Assembly (NCBI GenBank): GCA_025506515.1
Contig: JACCIX010000524.1
Location: 1-64,000 of the forward strand
From: Flaveria trinervia
Taxonomy: Eukaryota > Streptophyta > Magnoliopsida > Asterales > Asteraceae
DNA: 64,000 bases
Direction of reading: 5' to 3'
The notes under the pieces were generated by a model. The model saw nothing but the letters and a program-made list of their open reading frames with translations, was not told where the DNA came from and did no database searches. This document shows, in pieces, positions 33,185 to 45,134 of this stretch. The translations under genes were made by a program, and so were the position numbers. How positions within the stretch are numbered: position 1 is the stretch's first letter; every line of letters begins with the position of its first letter.

Positions 33185-35492
33185 TGTAACACTGATTATT
33201 TTTAAAAGACAAGATATAAAGCATAAAAAAAAGAAAGACAATAAAGTCTAAGTGGAGGGACTAAAAGTGTCCAAAAAGGACAAAACTTTCAAAAGTTGGT
33301 GTAAAGGTGGGCATGGCGCCCACCTCACCCACACCTCCTCATATTTTCTCGGTTTTAGAGAGAGAGCGCAGAGAAAGCTCTCGGTTGAAGAAGAGAGGAA
33401 GAGAGGTGATTCAAGGTAAGAAGTCAAGGTTTTTATGTTTTTATGACAGGTTTTATCTTGGTTATGTGTTTAGGTGCTTATGGGTTGTGTTTATGCTCGG
33501 GTGTGTGTGTTTTTGGTGTTGTTTTTAGGTGTTTGAACTCTTTGCAAGTGGGTTAAAAGGAAGAACACCCAAGTTGCACCAGGTGAGTTCTAGACCCTGG
33601 TCTTTATATGTTTTAAACTATCTTTGGGGCTGAAAACGTATTAAAATTATTTTACAAGTTTATGTGTCAATACCCGTATGTATTGTGTATGTTGGATGTT
33701 GGTTCGTGAATGTTTCTAGGCTACTCAAGTTAGAATAGCCACATTATGCTTAGGACAGATGGGTTTGATGATTGGGGTTGAAAACATCCTAGAAACATGT
33801 TTCACAGAAACTCATGTGCCTAGATAAGTGTTCATATGTCTAAAATTGCCTTAGAAAGAATTAAGTGTAAGCCATGCGCCTAAAAAGTAGCTCATGCACC
33901 CAAAATTTGCCTTAGGAATGTTTTAAGTATAGCCCATGCGCCTAAACAGTGGTCCATGCGCCTAGAAATGTTAGTCGAATGACTAAGTGTAGGGCCATGC
34001 GCCCCAATAGTGCTCATGCGCCCAAGTGGCCCATGCACCCAAGTGGCTCATGCGCCTAAATAGTACCCATGCGCCTAGAAATTAGGCTGGAATTGACTAA
34101 GTGTCTAGACGTCTAGGGTTCCCATGCGTCTAAGCACCCATGCGTCTAAGCACCCATGCGCTTGAATAGTACCCATGCGCCTGAAAGTTGCCCATGCGCC
34201 TAAGTGTTCCCCATGCGCCTGCATAGTGTCCATGCGCCTGTATAGTGCCCATCCGCCTAAGGACTTAAAATATTTTCTGATTTTTGGGGAAAATGTGTGA
34301 AGTAGGCTTGGACTTGGGAGATTCCCGGAGGACTATATAAGTTGACTTTTGGGGTCATAGATGGTATGAGGGGCATGTTATGCATTATGATTAATGCTTT
34401 TGCATGATGATGATGTTGCATGGTTATACATGATGTATGTATGTATGTATGATGCCCTGTATGATGATGTATGAATGATATGTTATGTTCCTTATGATGA
34501 TATATGTTTATCTTTCCATGGCTTTACGTGTTAGTTAATGAATGAACTGAAAATTATGTAACGTAAAGTGAAAGATAATAAAAGAGGAACATGATGAATG
34601 AATGCATGCATTAATGAATGAATGAACGTAAAAAGACTTGCAAGAAAATGTATGGAGGTCCACACCCAATGAAGAGTGTTAGCTCAACTGTGTGCGGGTT
34701 AGCTACCCCAGAAGGATGCACACTGGGGTCCAATCCTTGTGATTGACCATATGTATGGGATTCTTCCTGCTTGCCCTAGGTACTGGAGTCAGCTTCGTGC
34801 ATAATGTTCGAGATCTAAGAAAGATCTCAGGCCCAGTAACCAGCTTCATACACAATGTTTGGGGTATAGCATATGGCATTGATCCAGAATGAAAAAGAAA
34901 GGATAAATGGTGAATGTACTTCCCTAGGTACTGGAGTCAGCTTCTTGCATAATGTTCGAGGTCTATGAAAGACGTCAGACCCAGTTACTCGCTTCATGCA
35001 CAATGTTCAGGGTAATGTACATGTCACTAGATGCAATGAATGAACGAAGGGTAACGAAAGTAATGGAAGATAATAATGATATTATCTGTATGTACGTATG
35101 ATGTATGATCATGAACGAATATAAACGTATAGTATGGCTCTGAAAGGAAATAAATAACGAGTTTATGTATGTTTTATTATAAAACTAGAACTCACTCAGC
35201 AACGCTGACTTTTATACGTTTTCAGTTGGCTGGTAAACGTTGCTGAGGATGGCACGAGGCGGCTACTCAGCTCTCTTGGATGGCATTCTTTTGTTAATGT
35301 TTTTGCATTGTAATGCGAACGAATAATGTTTTGAAATGAACACTTGTATTAACTTGCAAAAGCATTTGTAATGATATAAAAAGCTAGTTTTATGTTTCCG
35401 CTACAATGTTTTATAAATGATTAAATGTAAAACATATATGTTTTAGGTGCAATGATTTATCAGCTGTAAGTGTCCCGGGAACAGGGCTTACA
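33185..35492 (+). repeat. Element B 5' LTR
   Basis: TGTAACACTG...GGGCTTACA, 2308 bp. Contains a CATGCGCC word array (33820-34260) and a two-unit repeat built around CTGGAGTCAGCTTC (34790-35010). It is followed by AGTTT, the same five bases that precede it, so on its own it looks exactly like a solo LTR. Confidence 0.92.
33820..34260 (+). repeat. CATGCGCC word array, B 5' LTR
   Basis: Around twenty CATGCGCC, CATGCGTC or CATGCACC words, irregularly spaced. The 3' LTR (50695-51070) has fewer, partly through short deletions. Confidence 0.85.
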
Positions 35493-36190
35493 AGTTTGAA
35501 AGACATTATGAATTGTTGTACCTAGACTTGCAAACTATTATTCAACCTCCACATTGCACTTTATAAAACACACACGGATCCCTTTACCCACTCGTTTTCA
35601 ATCCGGGTTGCGATATATCCCCTCTTCCCTTCTGTCCAACCCTAAAATGCCATCACCGCTTTTTCAACCGGCTAAAACTTTAAGACCAAGAAAGCATTCG
35701 ATTTCATCCTGCCAAATTCTCTGAAATACGTTCTTAATTCAGGTTCGCTTCGCCTTATTGATTCAGAATCTGCGATTTGTACTCTTCTTCATTAAGTAAG
35801 TTTTAATAAGCTCTTTTCATATGATTTTTGTGATGTTAATGTAAATCAACAAATGTTGTTACAAAATGTTATCATTTCTTATTCGACATACTATTGATGT
35901 TGATTGTGCGATTGTTAATGTTTCTATTGATGTTGATTCAGCATAAAGAAATAAGATTGATTTCTTTGTATGATTTTTTTGCGATCTGTTTTTATTGCTA
36001 TTGATTCAACATCTTCTTTTTCATGAAATCTTTTGTGCAATTTCTCGTATTACTGATATGAATTCGAATATGATTATGCACCATCCAGTGATGTCTTTGA
36101 TTTTATAATTGAAGTTTCATTGATTGATTTCCACTAGGGTTCCAATCGATTGTTACATCTTTGAAGAGGTATGTTTTTGTTTATTTGTAT
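35493..36190 (+). repeat. Flank duplication X, copy 1 (in place of the PBS and leader of B)
   Basis: About 690 bp nearly identical to 52306-52990, which is the host DNA next to the 3' LTR. Both begin AGTTTGAAAGACATTATG. The match ends near GGTATGTTTTTGTTTA, after which this copy joins gypsy leader sequence (GAGTAAAGTAAGTGGC), also present in element A at about 56276. The tRNA-Met primer site found in A (56056-56069) and D is missing. Confidence 0.9.
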
Positions 36191-36317
36191 ATGAAGAGTA
36201 AAGTAAGTGGCTAATCACAACTGGCCACTGTAATTAGGGACTTACTATACTTGACATAAACTGAGCTGTTCCCTTGAATGGTTGTGTTGGTGTTTGAATC
36301 TTTCAGTGTGTTAGAAG

Positions 36318-37396
36318 ATGGCTGGTGGTAGATCTTCAAAGCCCTCTCATGGTGGAGGTCACGGTTCTAAACCGCGACCCAAGAGAGGGAGACCCAGAGT
36401 CGAGAAAAGTGGTTCATGAAGAACCAGAGTCTCCTCATCCAGAGGGTGGCGACGAGAGCACCAATCTGAGAGCCTCAGTAAAGGAGGCGGTGGTGGAGGA
36501 AGTTCATCAGGTCATGCAGATGATTTTACTGACTGTGGTGACCGAATTTATCAAGGCGGTTAGAGACGGGGAAAGAAAGGAAAGGAACAGGTCCTTGGGA
36601 GGACGGGAACAACCAGAGCCGGAAACGGTTCTCTCTGATGATAAGGACGAGGAAGAAGAAGTGCTTGCGCCGGAGGTGACCCGAGGCTGCAACTATGGGG
36701 TGTTTATGAGATGCAAACCCCCTACTTTCGATGGAACGGCACTGCCACTGCTGCTCACCGGTGGGTGAGGGAAATAGAGGCGGTACTTGATATCAGCGAG
36801 TGCCGAGAAGACCAGAAGGTTAAGTTCGCTACCTATTCATTTATAGACTCGAATCTGTGCTGGTGGAACAATATAGTCCAAGCCGAGGGTAGTCGGGCAA
36901 TCGGGAGAATGAGATGGTCGGAGTTGAAGAAGTTAGTGATCGAGGAGTTTTGTCCTCACCGGGAAATGGACAAGGTTGAGAGAGAGTTTTTGCAACTGGA
37001 GGCGGAAACTATGACACACCAAGAGTACACCACAAAGTTCAATGAAATGGCATGGCTGGTGCCCGATCAGGTGACACCACTATCACGAAAGATTAAGAGA
37101 TACATCCAGGGGCTGCCGGCGGATATCCGTAGGCATATGATCGCTGCCCGGCCGAGCACTTTTAGGTCGGTGGTTAATTTGGCTGGTAGATTATATGATG
37201 AGCGTGGGGTGGTAGTGGCTGAAGAGAAGAAGACGAGTAGGGATGGGAGGAACTGGAATGGGAAACGGTTTGGACATGGTAGAGCCACTCCAAACAATAA
37301 GGTGGCGAGTATAGGTGACCGACATGTGGTCACAGCTAGTGCTGAGTTGAAGAAGTGTGGCAAGTGCGGGAAGGAGCACGCTGGCGAGTGTAGATG
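36318..37396 (+). pseudogene. Element B gag, part 1 (matrix/capsid), frameshifted
   Basis: Gag is the structural protein that packages element RNA. ATG at 36318 gives MAGGRSSKPSHGG as in element A. A frame change leads to the acidic region (DDKDEEEEVLAPE, near 36640) and another near 36730 to the capsid (VREIEAVLDISEC, LCWWNNIVQAEG, FCPHREMDKVEREFLQLE, YIQGLPADIRRHMI). It ends in CGKCGKEHAGECR, the beginning of the zinc knuckle region, where element D inserted (target GGGAT at 37397-37401). The rest of gag resumes at 47434. Confidence 0.85.
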
Positions 37397-37401
37397 GGGA
37401 T

Positions 37402-39711
37402 TGTCACACCCCCGCTAAGAGCGGAAACACGGGGTTGCGACGAGACGGGAATCGTCATAACACATGGTAAGCGATAGAGATGCAATAATAAAAATGATGA
37501 CAAGCGTGTCATGACGACACCCGACAACAAGGGGACTTGTGTCGTGTATAGTCAATGTCCACGACAACATAGCCAAAAGCATAAGAGATAAACGATTCAC
37601 ATGATCACATAAAGATGAAATTGTAATGTAAATTCCCACAACCCGGGAACAAGTTTCAAAGATTGTAATTGTTTACACAGTTCAACATTGTTCAAAGTAA
37701 CTGTTTGTAAAACATGTTTAGACCAAGAAAATGCATCCTAGGGTCTCCACTAAGGCAGCACACCTAGAACCTCAGCTAGCTTGATCACCTGAAAAGATAT
37801 GCTCAAAATGGTCAACAAAATTGTTGGTGAGCTCGCAGGTTTAAGTAACAAAAGTGTAAGTGATGCTGTAATAAGTAAATGATATGGAATACCATGAATA
37901 CAGTTATATACACAAGTAAAATCACATGACATGAGCTTTGCAACCAAACCTAGCGACGTACACAAAGAAATTGTCGGCGTATATTCACCCAAGACCCGTA
38001 CCTGGCTATTGTTGGTACTAACTAGTATACCAACACGAGGGGGGGGGTGTCAACCCAGTAGTACTACCAATACCTAACCGTCGGTTCCACACTGGAATTA
38101 AATAGTTGCAAAGATAGAACCACACAGCAGACCCAAGCATGTATCAGATAAGTACTTGCAACACAGTATCACGTTGATTCCTTGTATGAAAATTGTATGT
38201 ATGTTATACAGCATAGAAAATGGGCGAGCATACTCCCCCCATGTTTGTAAATGTTTGTAAAATAGTATAAGCATAAAGAGGGGTCACGAAACTCACATGT
38301 TAAGGGGTAAGTATGAAAGGTCGAGATTTCCAATAGTTGAATGCAATGATCGGTCAAACACCTATTGACAGTTTTGGTCAAGCATTAATGACATGTATAA
38401 AGCGTATAGTAATGTTTGGTCGGTTCGGGTTGTATCGGTTCGGTCATGGGTAGCACACACACAAGCGGACACACGCATCCTCAGACACACGACGGGACCA
38501 GACGCTCGACCACGTTCCATTCGTACGAATCAACCTTCAATAGTGCGAATTAGCTACTTTCGTGCGATTGAACCTTCATTCGTGCGATTGGACTCAGTCG
38601 CACCACACAACACACACATTCGCACGATCCAACCTCCATGCGCACGAATCAATCCTCAATCGTGCGAATTAGCTACTTTCGTGCGATGAACCTTCATTCG
38701 TGCGATTGGACTCTAGTCGTGCAAAACACGCACAATCGCATACACTCAGTCGGTCACCTGACTCAATCGCACACAATCATCATACGCATGACTCAATCGC
38801 ATACAAACACCCAGTCGCACGACTCAGTCGCACGACATGCCTAGTCGCACAACTCAGTCGCACGATTGACTTAGACGCATGATTCAGTCGCACGACTCAC
38901 TCAGTCGCACGGCTCAATCGCATGATAGACCCAGTCGCCCGAACTGCAGAATTGCGACTGTGGTCGGGCTGAGCAGCCCCCGAGCTGCTCTAGCGTGGTT
39001 TTTATACCATGAGGACTTCCAGAAACACTCAACAAAATACACAAACATGAAACACAAGCAGAAAGACCTCACACGCACCCACTCGACCTCATGTGCTCGG
39101 ATGAACCCGAGCACCGAAACCCTAGAAAACACAGCAGTAAAACCGAACCAAAAACGGTTGAGCAAGGTTGTCTACCTGCTAGGAATGCGTACACACGATG
39201 ATAACCAAGATTTGGCAGTGAAAACGCGACAACGTGACGATTTTTGGTGCTAGATCGAGAGAGAAAATGGAGAAAAGGTTGAAGGTGTAGAAGATGAAGA
39301 TGAGGATAAATGGCTGGGAATGGGGTTTATATACCCAGCCCAGGTTTGCAAAATTACAAGTTTAGTCCCTGCACTTGACCCTCGAGTTTCCCAAAAATTT
39401 GTTTCGGTTGATTACGATCTTAAAATGTTCGTTATATTGCGGTTAAAAGCGTATTTATTGGCATTTGATAGCCTAAAATGGTTTTATTAGTGACGATGGT
39501 CGAAATTAAAAATGATATATTTGGTGGTAATGGTGATGAAATTTATAAAAGTTTTATGCTTAACACACGTTCTCGAAGGAAGTACAGGCACAAGGGAAAA
39601 ATAAGCAGACATGAATCCATAAAGCAGGAGTTCATGAAGAAAAGGAAGATTATTAGAATATTTCCATGTTATTTATGTCGTTCGACGGACCTTGAGGTGA
39701 CGGATGTCACA
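37402..39711 (-). repeat. Element D 3' LTR
   Basis: 2310 bp. On the plus strand it has a long array of TCGCACGA/TCGTGCGA words (38510-38950). It differs from the partner LTR mostly by single-base indels, for example a G9 run at about 38038 versus a G-run with one T. Confidence 0.93.
38510..38950 (-). repeat. Array of TCGCAYGA words in the D LTR
   Basis: Some thirty words of the type TCGCACGA, TCGCATGA or their complement TCGTGCGA, at roughly 12-20 bp spacing, with linkers ACTCAG, TTCAT or AACCTTCA. The partner LTR has it at 46240-46675. Short open frames here are compositional. Confidence 0.85.
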
Positions 39712-39735
39712 GTATCCCCCAGTTGAGAGAGTTTC
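39712..39735 (-). other. Element D polypurine tract
   Basis: The minus strand reads CTCTCAACTGGGGGATAC directly before the 3' LTR, the place where plus-strand DNA synthesis is primed in LTR retrotransposons. Confidence 0.7.
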
Positions 39736-40200
39736 GTCCCGAAATTCAGCTGGAGTTAGGTCCAAGAGTGTCATCCACGAATAAGTGTGGTATTTGAGTT
39801 TCATTTGATCCTCCCGTTCCCATGTAAACTCTGGCCCTCGTTTCGAATTCCACCTTACGCGAACAATTGGTATTCTACTGCGCTTCAACTGTTGGACTTT
39901 ACGATCCAGGACCTCAATGGGTTCCTCAATAAAATGAAGCTTTTCGTCGACTTTGATATTGTCAATGGGTATGTGAAGTGATTCGTCAGCCAAACACTTC
40001 TTGAGGTTTGACACATGGAAAGTATCATGCACACCGTTGAGTTCTTGGGGTAACCTTAATCGGTAAGCCACTGGACCAATTCTTTCTGTAATCTCGAATG
40101 GTCCAACGTATCTCGGGGCTAACTCCCTTCTTTCCAAACCAACCAACACTCCTTTCCAAGGAGAGACCTTGAGTAACACTCGGTCCCCAACGTTGAATTC
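39736..40200 (-). CDS. Element D integrase C-terminus with chromodomain-like end
   Basis: Reads VSPWKGVLVGLERRELAPRY and VGPFEITERIGPVAYRLRLP, then HDTFHVSNLKKCLADE, and ends with IPIVRVRWNSKRGPEFTWER. The last block is the chromodomain-like tail of plant chromoviruses, thought to steer integration to particular chromatin. The frame appears continuous and ends close to the purine tract. A short stretch (about 40180-40350) linking it to the catalytic core needs a frame change. Confidence 0.8.
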
Positions 40201-40353
40201 TAGAGGCTTTCGACGATTGTCGGCGTAGCTCTTTTGGCGATCTCTAGCGGCTTTCAGTCTATCTTTGATTTGGAAGATCTTGTCGGTTGTTTCCTGAATG
40301 ATCTCTGGGCCTGTTACTGACTTTCACCAATTTCGGCCCAGCAAACGGGTGAT

Positions 40354-41122
40354 CTACACTTCCTCCGTGCAACGCTTCGAACGGAGCACACCCATGCTGG
40401 TGTGGTAGCTGTTATTGTATGAGAATTCAATCAATGGCAAATGAGTATCCCAACTACCACCAAAGTCGATTACACACGCTCTCAGCATGTCTTCTAACAT
40501 TTGTATGGTTCGTTCACTTTGACCATCTGTTTGAGGGTGATAGGCGGTACTCATGTCTAATCGAGTGCCCATTGCTTTCTGTATTGTTTGCCAAAATCGT
40601 GAAGTGAATCGGCCGTCACGGTCGGAGATGATTGACACCGGCACTCCGTGTCTTGTCATGACCTCTTTAATGTACAATCTCGCTCAACTTGTCCATTTTG
40701 TAGTCTTCTCGGATTGGCAAGAAGTGTGCTGATTTCGTCATTCGATCCACTACGACCCATATCGAGTCATGCCCGTTGCTCGTTTTAGGGAGTTTGGTAA
40801 TGAAATCCATGGCTATATTCTCCCATTTCCACTCGGGAATTTCAGGTTGCTGTAATAATCCCGATGGTTTCTGATGTTCTGCTTTAACTTTCGAGCATGT
40901 CAAGCATCTGCTGACGTACGTGGCAATGTCTTTCTTCAGGCCTGGCCACCAGTACAGATCTTTGAGATCGTGGTACATCTTGTCTGCGCCAGGATGAATA
41001 GAATATCGTGTCTTATGTGCTTCATCCATGACCAAGGTACGTACACCTCCCCACTTGGGTACCCATATACGGTCCACGAAGTACTGTACGCCATCGTCCT
41101 TGCACAACAGTTGTTTATCCAC
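40354..41122 (-). pseudogene. Element D integrase core, frame-broken
   Basis: The zinc-binding region reads IHPGADKMYHDL...VSRCLTC, with paired His and Cys. The catalytic Asp residues are in MDFITKLP (near 40810) and SDRDGRF (near 40640), and Glu in QTDGQSERTIQMLEDMLRAC. Two frames are needed, changing near 40670, so one indel disrupts it. It inserts element DNA into the genome. Confidence 0.85.
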
Positions 41123-41889
41123 CTCTCGGATTCTTCTCCCGCAAGGTTTTCTTCTTTCAACGCTTCGCTTTGTGCAATTTGGATCTGAGATTTCAAATTT
41201 GTTTGAATGGTCAATCCCAAAGCTCGAGCACGTAGTGGTTTCACGCGTTCTTTGCGGCTTAGAGCATCAGCCACCACGTTAGCTTTCCCCGGATGATACC
41301 GGATTTCACAATCATAGTCACTAAGAAGCTCTACCCAACGTCGTTGTCGCATATTGAGTTCCTTTTGATCCAGAATATGTTGAAGGCTTTTATGATCTGT
41401 GTACACGATGCATTTGGTTCCATACAGGTAATGCCTCCATATCTTAAGTGCGAATACTACCGCACCCAACTCAAGATCATGAGTCGTGTAGTTCTTCTCG
41501 TGCACTTTAAGTTGTCGCGAAGCGTAGGCGATCACCTTATCCTTCTGCATTAGTACGCATCCCAACCCTTGATGCGAAGCATCACAGTACACCACAAAAT
41601 CATCAGTTCCGTCTGGAAGGGACAATATCGGTGCATGGCACAACTTATCCTTCAGCGTTTGGAACGCCCGTTCTTGCGCATCTCCCCAATCGAACTTCTT
41701 GTCTTTCTGAGTCAGCAATGTCAACGGTTGAGCGATCTTTGAAAAGTTCGCGATGAAACGAAGATAGTATCCGGCTAATCCTAAGAACTGCCGTATCTCT
41801 GAAGGTGTCTGGGGTGTATCCCATTTCTTTACCGCTTCGATCTTGCCGGGATCTACATGAATCCCGTCTTTGTTAACCACATGACCCAA
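40936..41889 (-). CDS. Element D RNase H region with RT tail
   Basis: Begins GHVVNKDGIHVDPGKIEAV and FLGLAGYYLRFIANFSKIA, the RT/RNase H connection of gypsy elements. RNase H follows: VVYCDASHQGLGCVLMQ, IAYASRQLKVHEKNYTTHDL ELG, IVYTDHKSL and NVVADALSRKE, supplying the Asp and Glu residues. 317 codons stay open, the best-preserved part of D. It removes the RNA strand during cDNA synthesis. Confidence 0.85.
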   Translation of the reverse strand: MGHVVNKDGIHVDPGKIEAVKKWDTPQTPSEIRQFLGLAGYYLRFIANFSKIAQPLTLLTQKDKKFDWGDAQERAFQTLKDKLCHAPILSLPDGTDDFVVYCDASHQGLGCVLMQKDKVIAYASRQLKVHEKNYTTHDLELGAVVFALKIWRHYLYGTKCIVYTDHKSLQHILDQKELNMRQRRWVELLSDYDCEIRYHPGKANVVADALSRKERVKPLRARALGLTIQTNLKSQIQIAQSEALKEENLAGEESERWINNCCARTMAYSTSWTVYGYPSGEVYVPWSWMKHIRHDILFILAQTRCTTISKICTGGQA

Positions 41890-42626
41890 AACTTCACCTC
41901 TCGCAGCCAGAATTCACACTTCGAGAACTTGGCGAAAAGTCTCTCTTCTCTTAATAGTTCCAGTATTGCTCGAAGATGTTCTTCATGGTCCTCCTTCGAT
42001 CGAGAGTAGATAAGTATGTCGTCAATGAATACGATCACAAACTTATCCAAGTAAGGTTTGCACACCCGATTCATCAAGTCCATGAACACGCTGGTGCGTT
42101 AGTCAATCCAAACGGCATGACCAAGAACTCATAGTGCCCATAACGAGTTCTAAATGCTGTCTCGGTATGTCCTCCTCGAAAACTCTTAGTTGGTGATATC
42201 CAGATTGAAGGTCGATCTTGGAAAAATACGAAGCTCCTTGTAACTGATCAAACAGGTCGTCAATCCTGGGGAGAGGATACCGATTCTTCACAGTTAATTT
42301 GTTCAACTCACGGTAGTCGATGCACATACGGACGACCCATCCTTCTTCTTGACAAATAACACTGGTGCTCCCCAAGGCGAGTGACTCGGCCGAATAAAAC
42401 CCTTCTCCAGTAGTTCCTGTAACTGGCTAGCTAATTCTTGCATTTCAGACGGTGCCAACCGATACGGTGTCTTTGCTACCGGTGTAGCTCCAGGAACCAA
42501 ATCAATACGAAATTCCACCTGTCGTGGAGGAGGCAAACCAGACAAGTCATCTGGGAATACATCTGGGTAATCCCGCACTATAGGGATATTTGTCAATTCC
42601 TGTTCCTCCTCTTTCTTTTCCACCAC
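41853..42626 (-). pseudogene. Element D reverse transcriptase, frame-broken
   Basis: RT blocks in order are PYRLAPSEMQELASQLQELL, KGFIRPSHSPWGAPVLFVKK, CIDYRELNKLTVKNRYPLPR, YFSKIDLQSGYHQLR, and VIVFIDDILIYSRSKEDHEE with the catalytic FIDD. Three frames are used (changes near 42330 and 42095). The FGLTNAP block near 42100 is damaged. Confidence 0.88.
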
Positions 42627-43190
42627 ATGAGCCAGAAAAGAGTAGCATTGTTTTCGTAAGCTCCGCGTGCTTTCATGCAGGAAATAAGCTTTAAGTTTCT
42701 CCCTGGTCTTTCTCCTTGAACTCTGAGTACTCCCCGTCTGACATAGGGATTCGCACTACCTTGTCTCGACAACAATCTCGGCCCCGTTTTTGACAACCAA
42801 TCCATTCCCACAATCACATCGAAACTTCCTAGCTCAAAGGGTATCAAGTCTATATCGAAGGTGTGGTCTCTAACATTATCGAGCACTTTCTAATAATTTC
42901 ATCAGCCTGAACAACCCTACCGTTGGCCATTTCTACAGAGTAGCTAGTTTCTAGCCTACTAGGGCTCAAATCAAGCAATTGCACAAACTCAGAAGATATA
43001 AAGCTATTGTCTGCTCCAGTATCAAACAATATAGATGCAAAGTGATTATTGAGTAATGCGTACCCGTGACAACATTCGGGTCCTGGCGAGCATCGTTGGC
43101 TCCAATGACGAATGCACGTCCCCGAGCTGTATTCCCCTGATTGGTCGGGCCTTGATTTCCAGCTATAGCCATCACTTGCTGCTGGTTGTT
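42593..43190 (-). pseudogene. Element D aspartic protease, frame-broken
   Basis: The active site reads ASILFDTGADNSFISS near 43020, and the later fold motif FDVIVGMDWLSK near 42790. A change of frame near 42880 separates them. It would process the Gag-Pol polyprotein. Confidence 0.85.
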
Positions 43191-43199
43191 TCCTTGTTG

Positions 43200-44462
43200 A
43201 CCCGGTGCCCGATTCAACCTGGGGCACATATTTCGGTAGTGATCGAGGCTTCCACACTCATAACAAGCCCTTGCATTCCCGGCGGGGTTAACCGCGTTGA
43301 CCGGTGCAACCATATTCGGCGCTGTTCTACAGTCTCTTGCAAGATGCCCCGGGCGTCTACAGTTCGCGCACACCCGGCACTGCGTTCCTGGGGGATGATG
43401 ATAATTGCACTTGTCACATTTGGGGTGCGGACCCACATACTCTCTCCTGCCCTGCGTCACTGCCACAAAGTTTCTGGTTGTCTTGGCTCTTTTGTCAAAC
43501 TTCCCGGCACTCGACCGGCTCGTTTCCCCAAAATCCTTTCTCTTTTCTGCTCCTTACCCAAAACTCCCGTCCTCACCATTTCATCGTCAAAGCGCCAGCC
43601 TTTAGAATCGCGCTCTGAATAGTAGGAGGAGCGGTAGCGGTTACCATTGCTCGGATTTGAGGCGCAAGTCCCCAAATGTACCTCTCTATCCTTTTTGATT
43701 CCGGGGTGACTAGATGCGGAACCAACCTTGCTAGCTCATGAAAGCGATCGGTGTAAGCTGCGTGCCCAGCCCCCACCATGGCATGATTCCAGAACTCATG
43801 CTCAAGTTTTTGCATCTCATTGAGAGGACAATACTCCTCGGTGATTAGGGCCTTGAACTCATCCCATGACATTTGCATCGTGGATTCTCTTCCCCTAGCC
43901 TGAATCTGAGTGTTCCACCATGTCAGTGCCTTGCCCTGTAGTGAGCAAGTGGCGTACTTAATTCTTTGGTTGTCAAGGCATTCGCTGATGTCGATCACGA
44001 CCTCCATCTTTTCAAGCCATCTGGTCAGAGCTATGGCTCCACCTTTGCCATCAAACTCTCGTGGTTTACAAGCCACAAATTCCTTGTACGAACATCCCCG
44101 TCTAGTATTCACAACCCCGGTCTCATTAACAATTCCAGTTTCGTTACCGGCTGTACCACCATTTCCGGTCTCCTGATTGCTTTCGTTCCCAGTCGGGTTA
44201 CCGTTATCCTCATATCGTTGCCACCGTCCCCGTGGGGGTGAGAATTTTGAAGAGCATCGCTCACTTGGGCCACGATAGTAGGAATCAGTGCGGCCAACCT
44301 TTGGGCGATCAGGGCTGCCACATCAGTGTTCCCTGTTCCTTGATTGTTACTGGCAGGAGCATCACTTGTACTTGGGGTTCTTCCCCTGCCTCTGCCTCTG
44401 CCTCTGCCTCTTGGGGTTTCAATTCTGCTACTATTACTGTGAGTAGATCTTCGAGGCGGCAT
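43200..44462 (-). pseudogene. Element D gag with two CCHC knuckles, frame-broken
   Basis: ATG at 44460-44462 (MPPRRSTHS), then a basic Arg/Gly stretch (TPRGRGRGRGRGRTP). After a frame change near 44115 the capsid reads WLEKMEVVIDISEC, LTWWNTQIQARGRE, YCPLNEMQKLEHEF and YIWGLAPQIRAMV. After another change near 43600 the knuckles are CANCRRPGHLARDC and CYECGSLDHYRNMC, preceded by a CDKC..H.PGTQC cluster. It binds and packages element RNA. Confidence 0.87.
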
Positions 44463-45117
44463 GTTCTATTCATAAAAGAGATAACATGTAAGCTTTAGTC
44501 ACCATAACGATACCAAGTATTATCAAGTTCCAATGTTCATGTTCCGGTCGGTCAAGATCACCATGCAGCCCGTTTCAAGCATATTCTCGGTATACCGGTA
44601 GTGTTTATATATAGGGTTCCCCGCAGCGTTCCCACCACACCCACGATGTACCGAGAATGATGCCCGATCCGTTACATGACATCCGACTTTCCTTTACATC
44701 ATATCCATAATAATCCATCAGGTCAACTGAGAGCCCAGCATGTAATCACGTATAGTCTGGTGGAGGTTGCCTATCTCGCATCCTTAAAGACTCAGACATA
44801 ACCTCCTCGGGTCGGTCTCAGTATCCAAGGTCAGCGCAGTATATGATCTGTGAAGATCTCTTCGGGTCTCAATACCCGAATTTGGTTATGATAACTTGGC
44901 GCGCAGAGGGAACGGAAAATCTAATAGGAGCGTCCCATAAAAGAGTGAGCACAAGGCTCTCTCATAGGGTGGAAAGATCACGAAATAGATAGATAACGAA
45001 CAAGTAATGAGGAACACGTATGAGATACAAAATGCACACAACCCTGGCATGCAATCTACATGAAGGTTCCTAGGTTATAGTCTAGGTCAAGTGTATTGCC
45101 TAATTCTCTATAACCAA
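44463..45117 (-). other. Element D leader between PBS and gag
   Basis: About 650 bp on the minus strand from the PBS to the gag ATG. No protein recognised. It is the untranslated leader. Confidence 0.7.
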
Positions 45118-45131
45118 TGGCTCTGATACCA
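45118..45131 (-). other. Element D primer-binding site (tRNA-iMet type)
   Basis: The minus strand reads TGGTATCAGAGCCA three bases after the 5' LTR, the classic complement to the 3' end of plant initiator tRNA-Met. Confidence 0.95.
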
Positions 45132-45134
45132 GTC

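Noticed and set aside
38393..38882. Overlapping open frames in the D LTR (Arg/Thr/Ser-rich)
   Set aside because: They follow the TCGCAYGA word array, occur again in the partner LTR, and have no domain.
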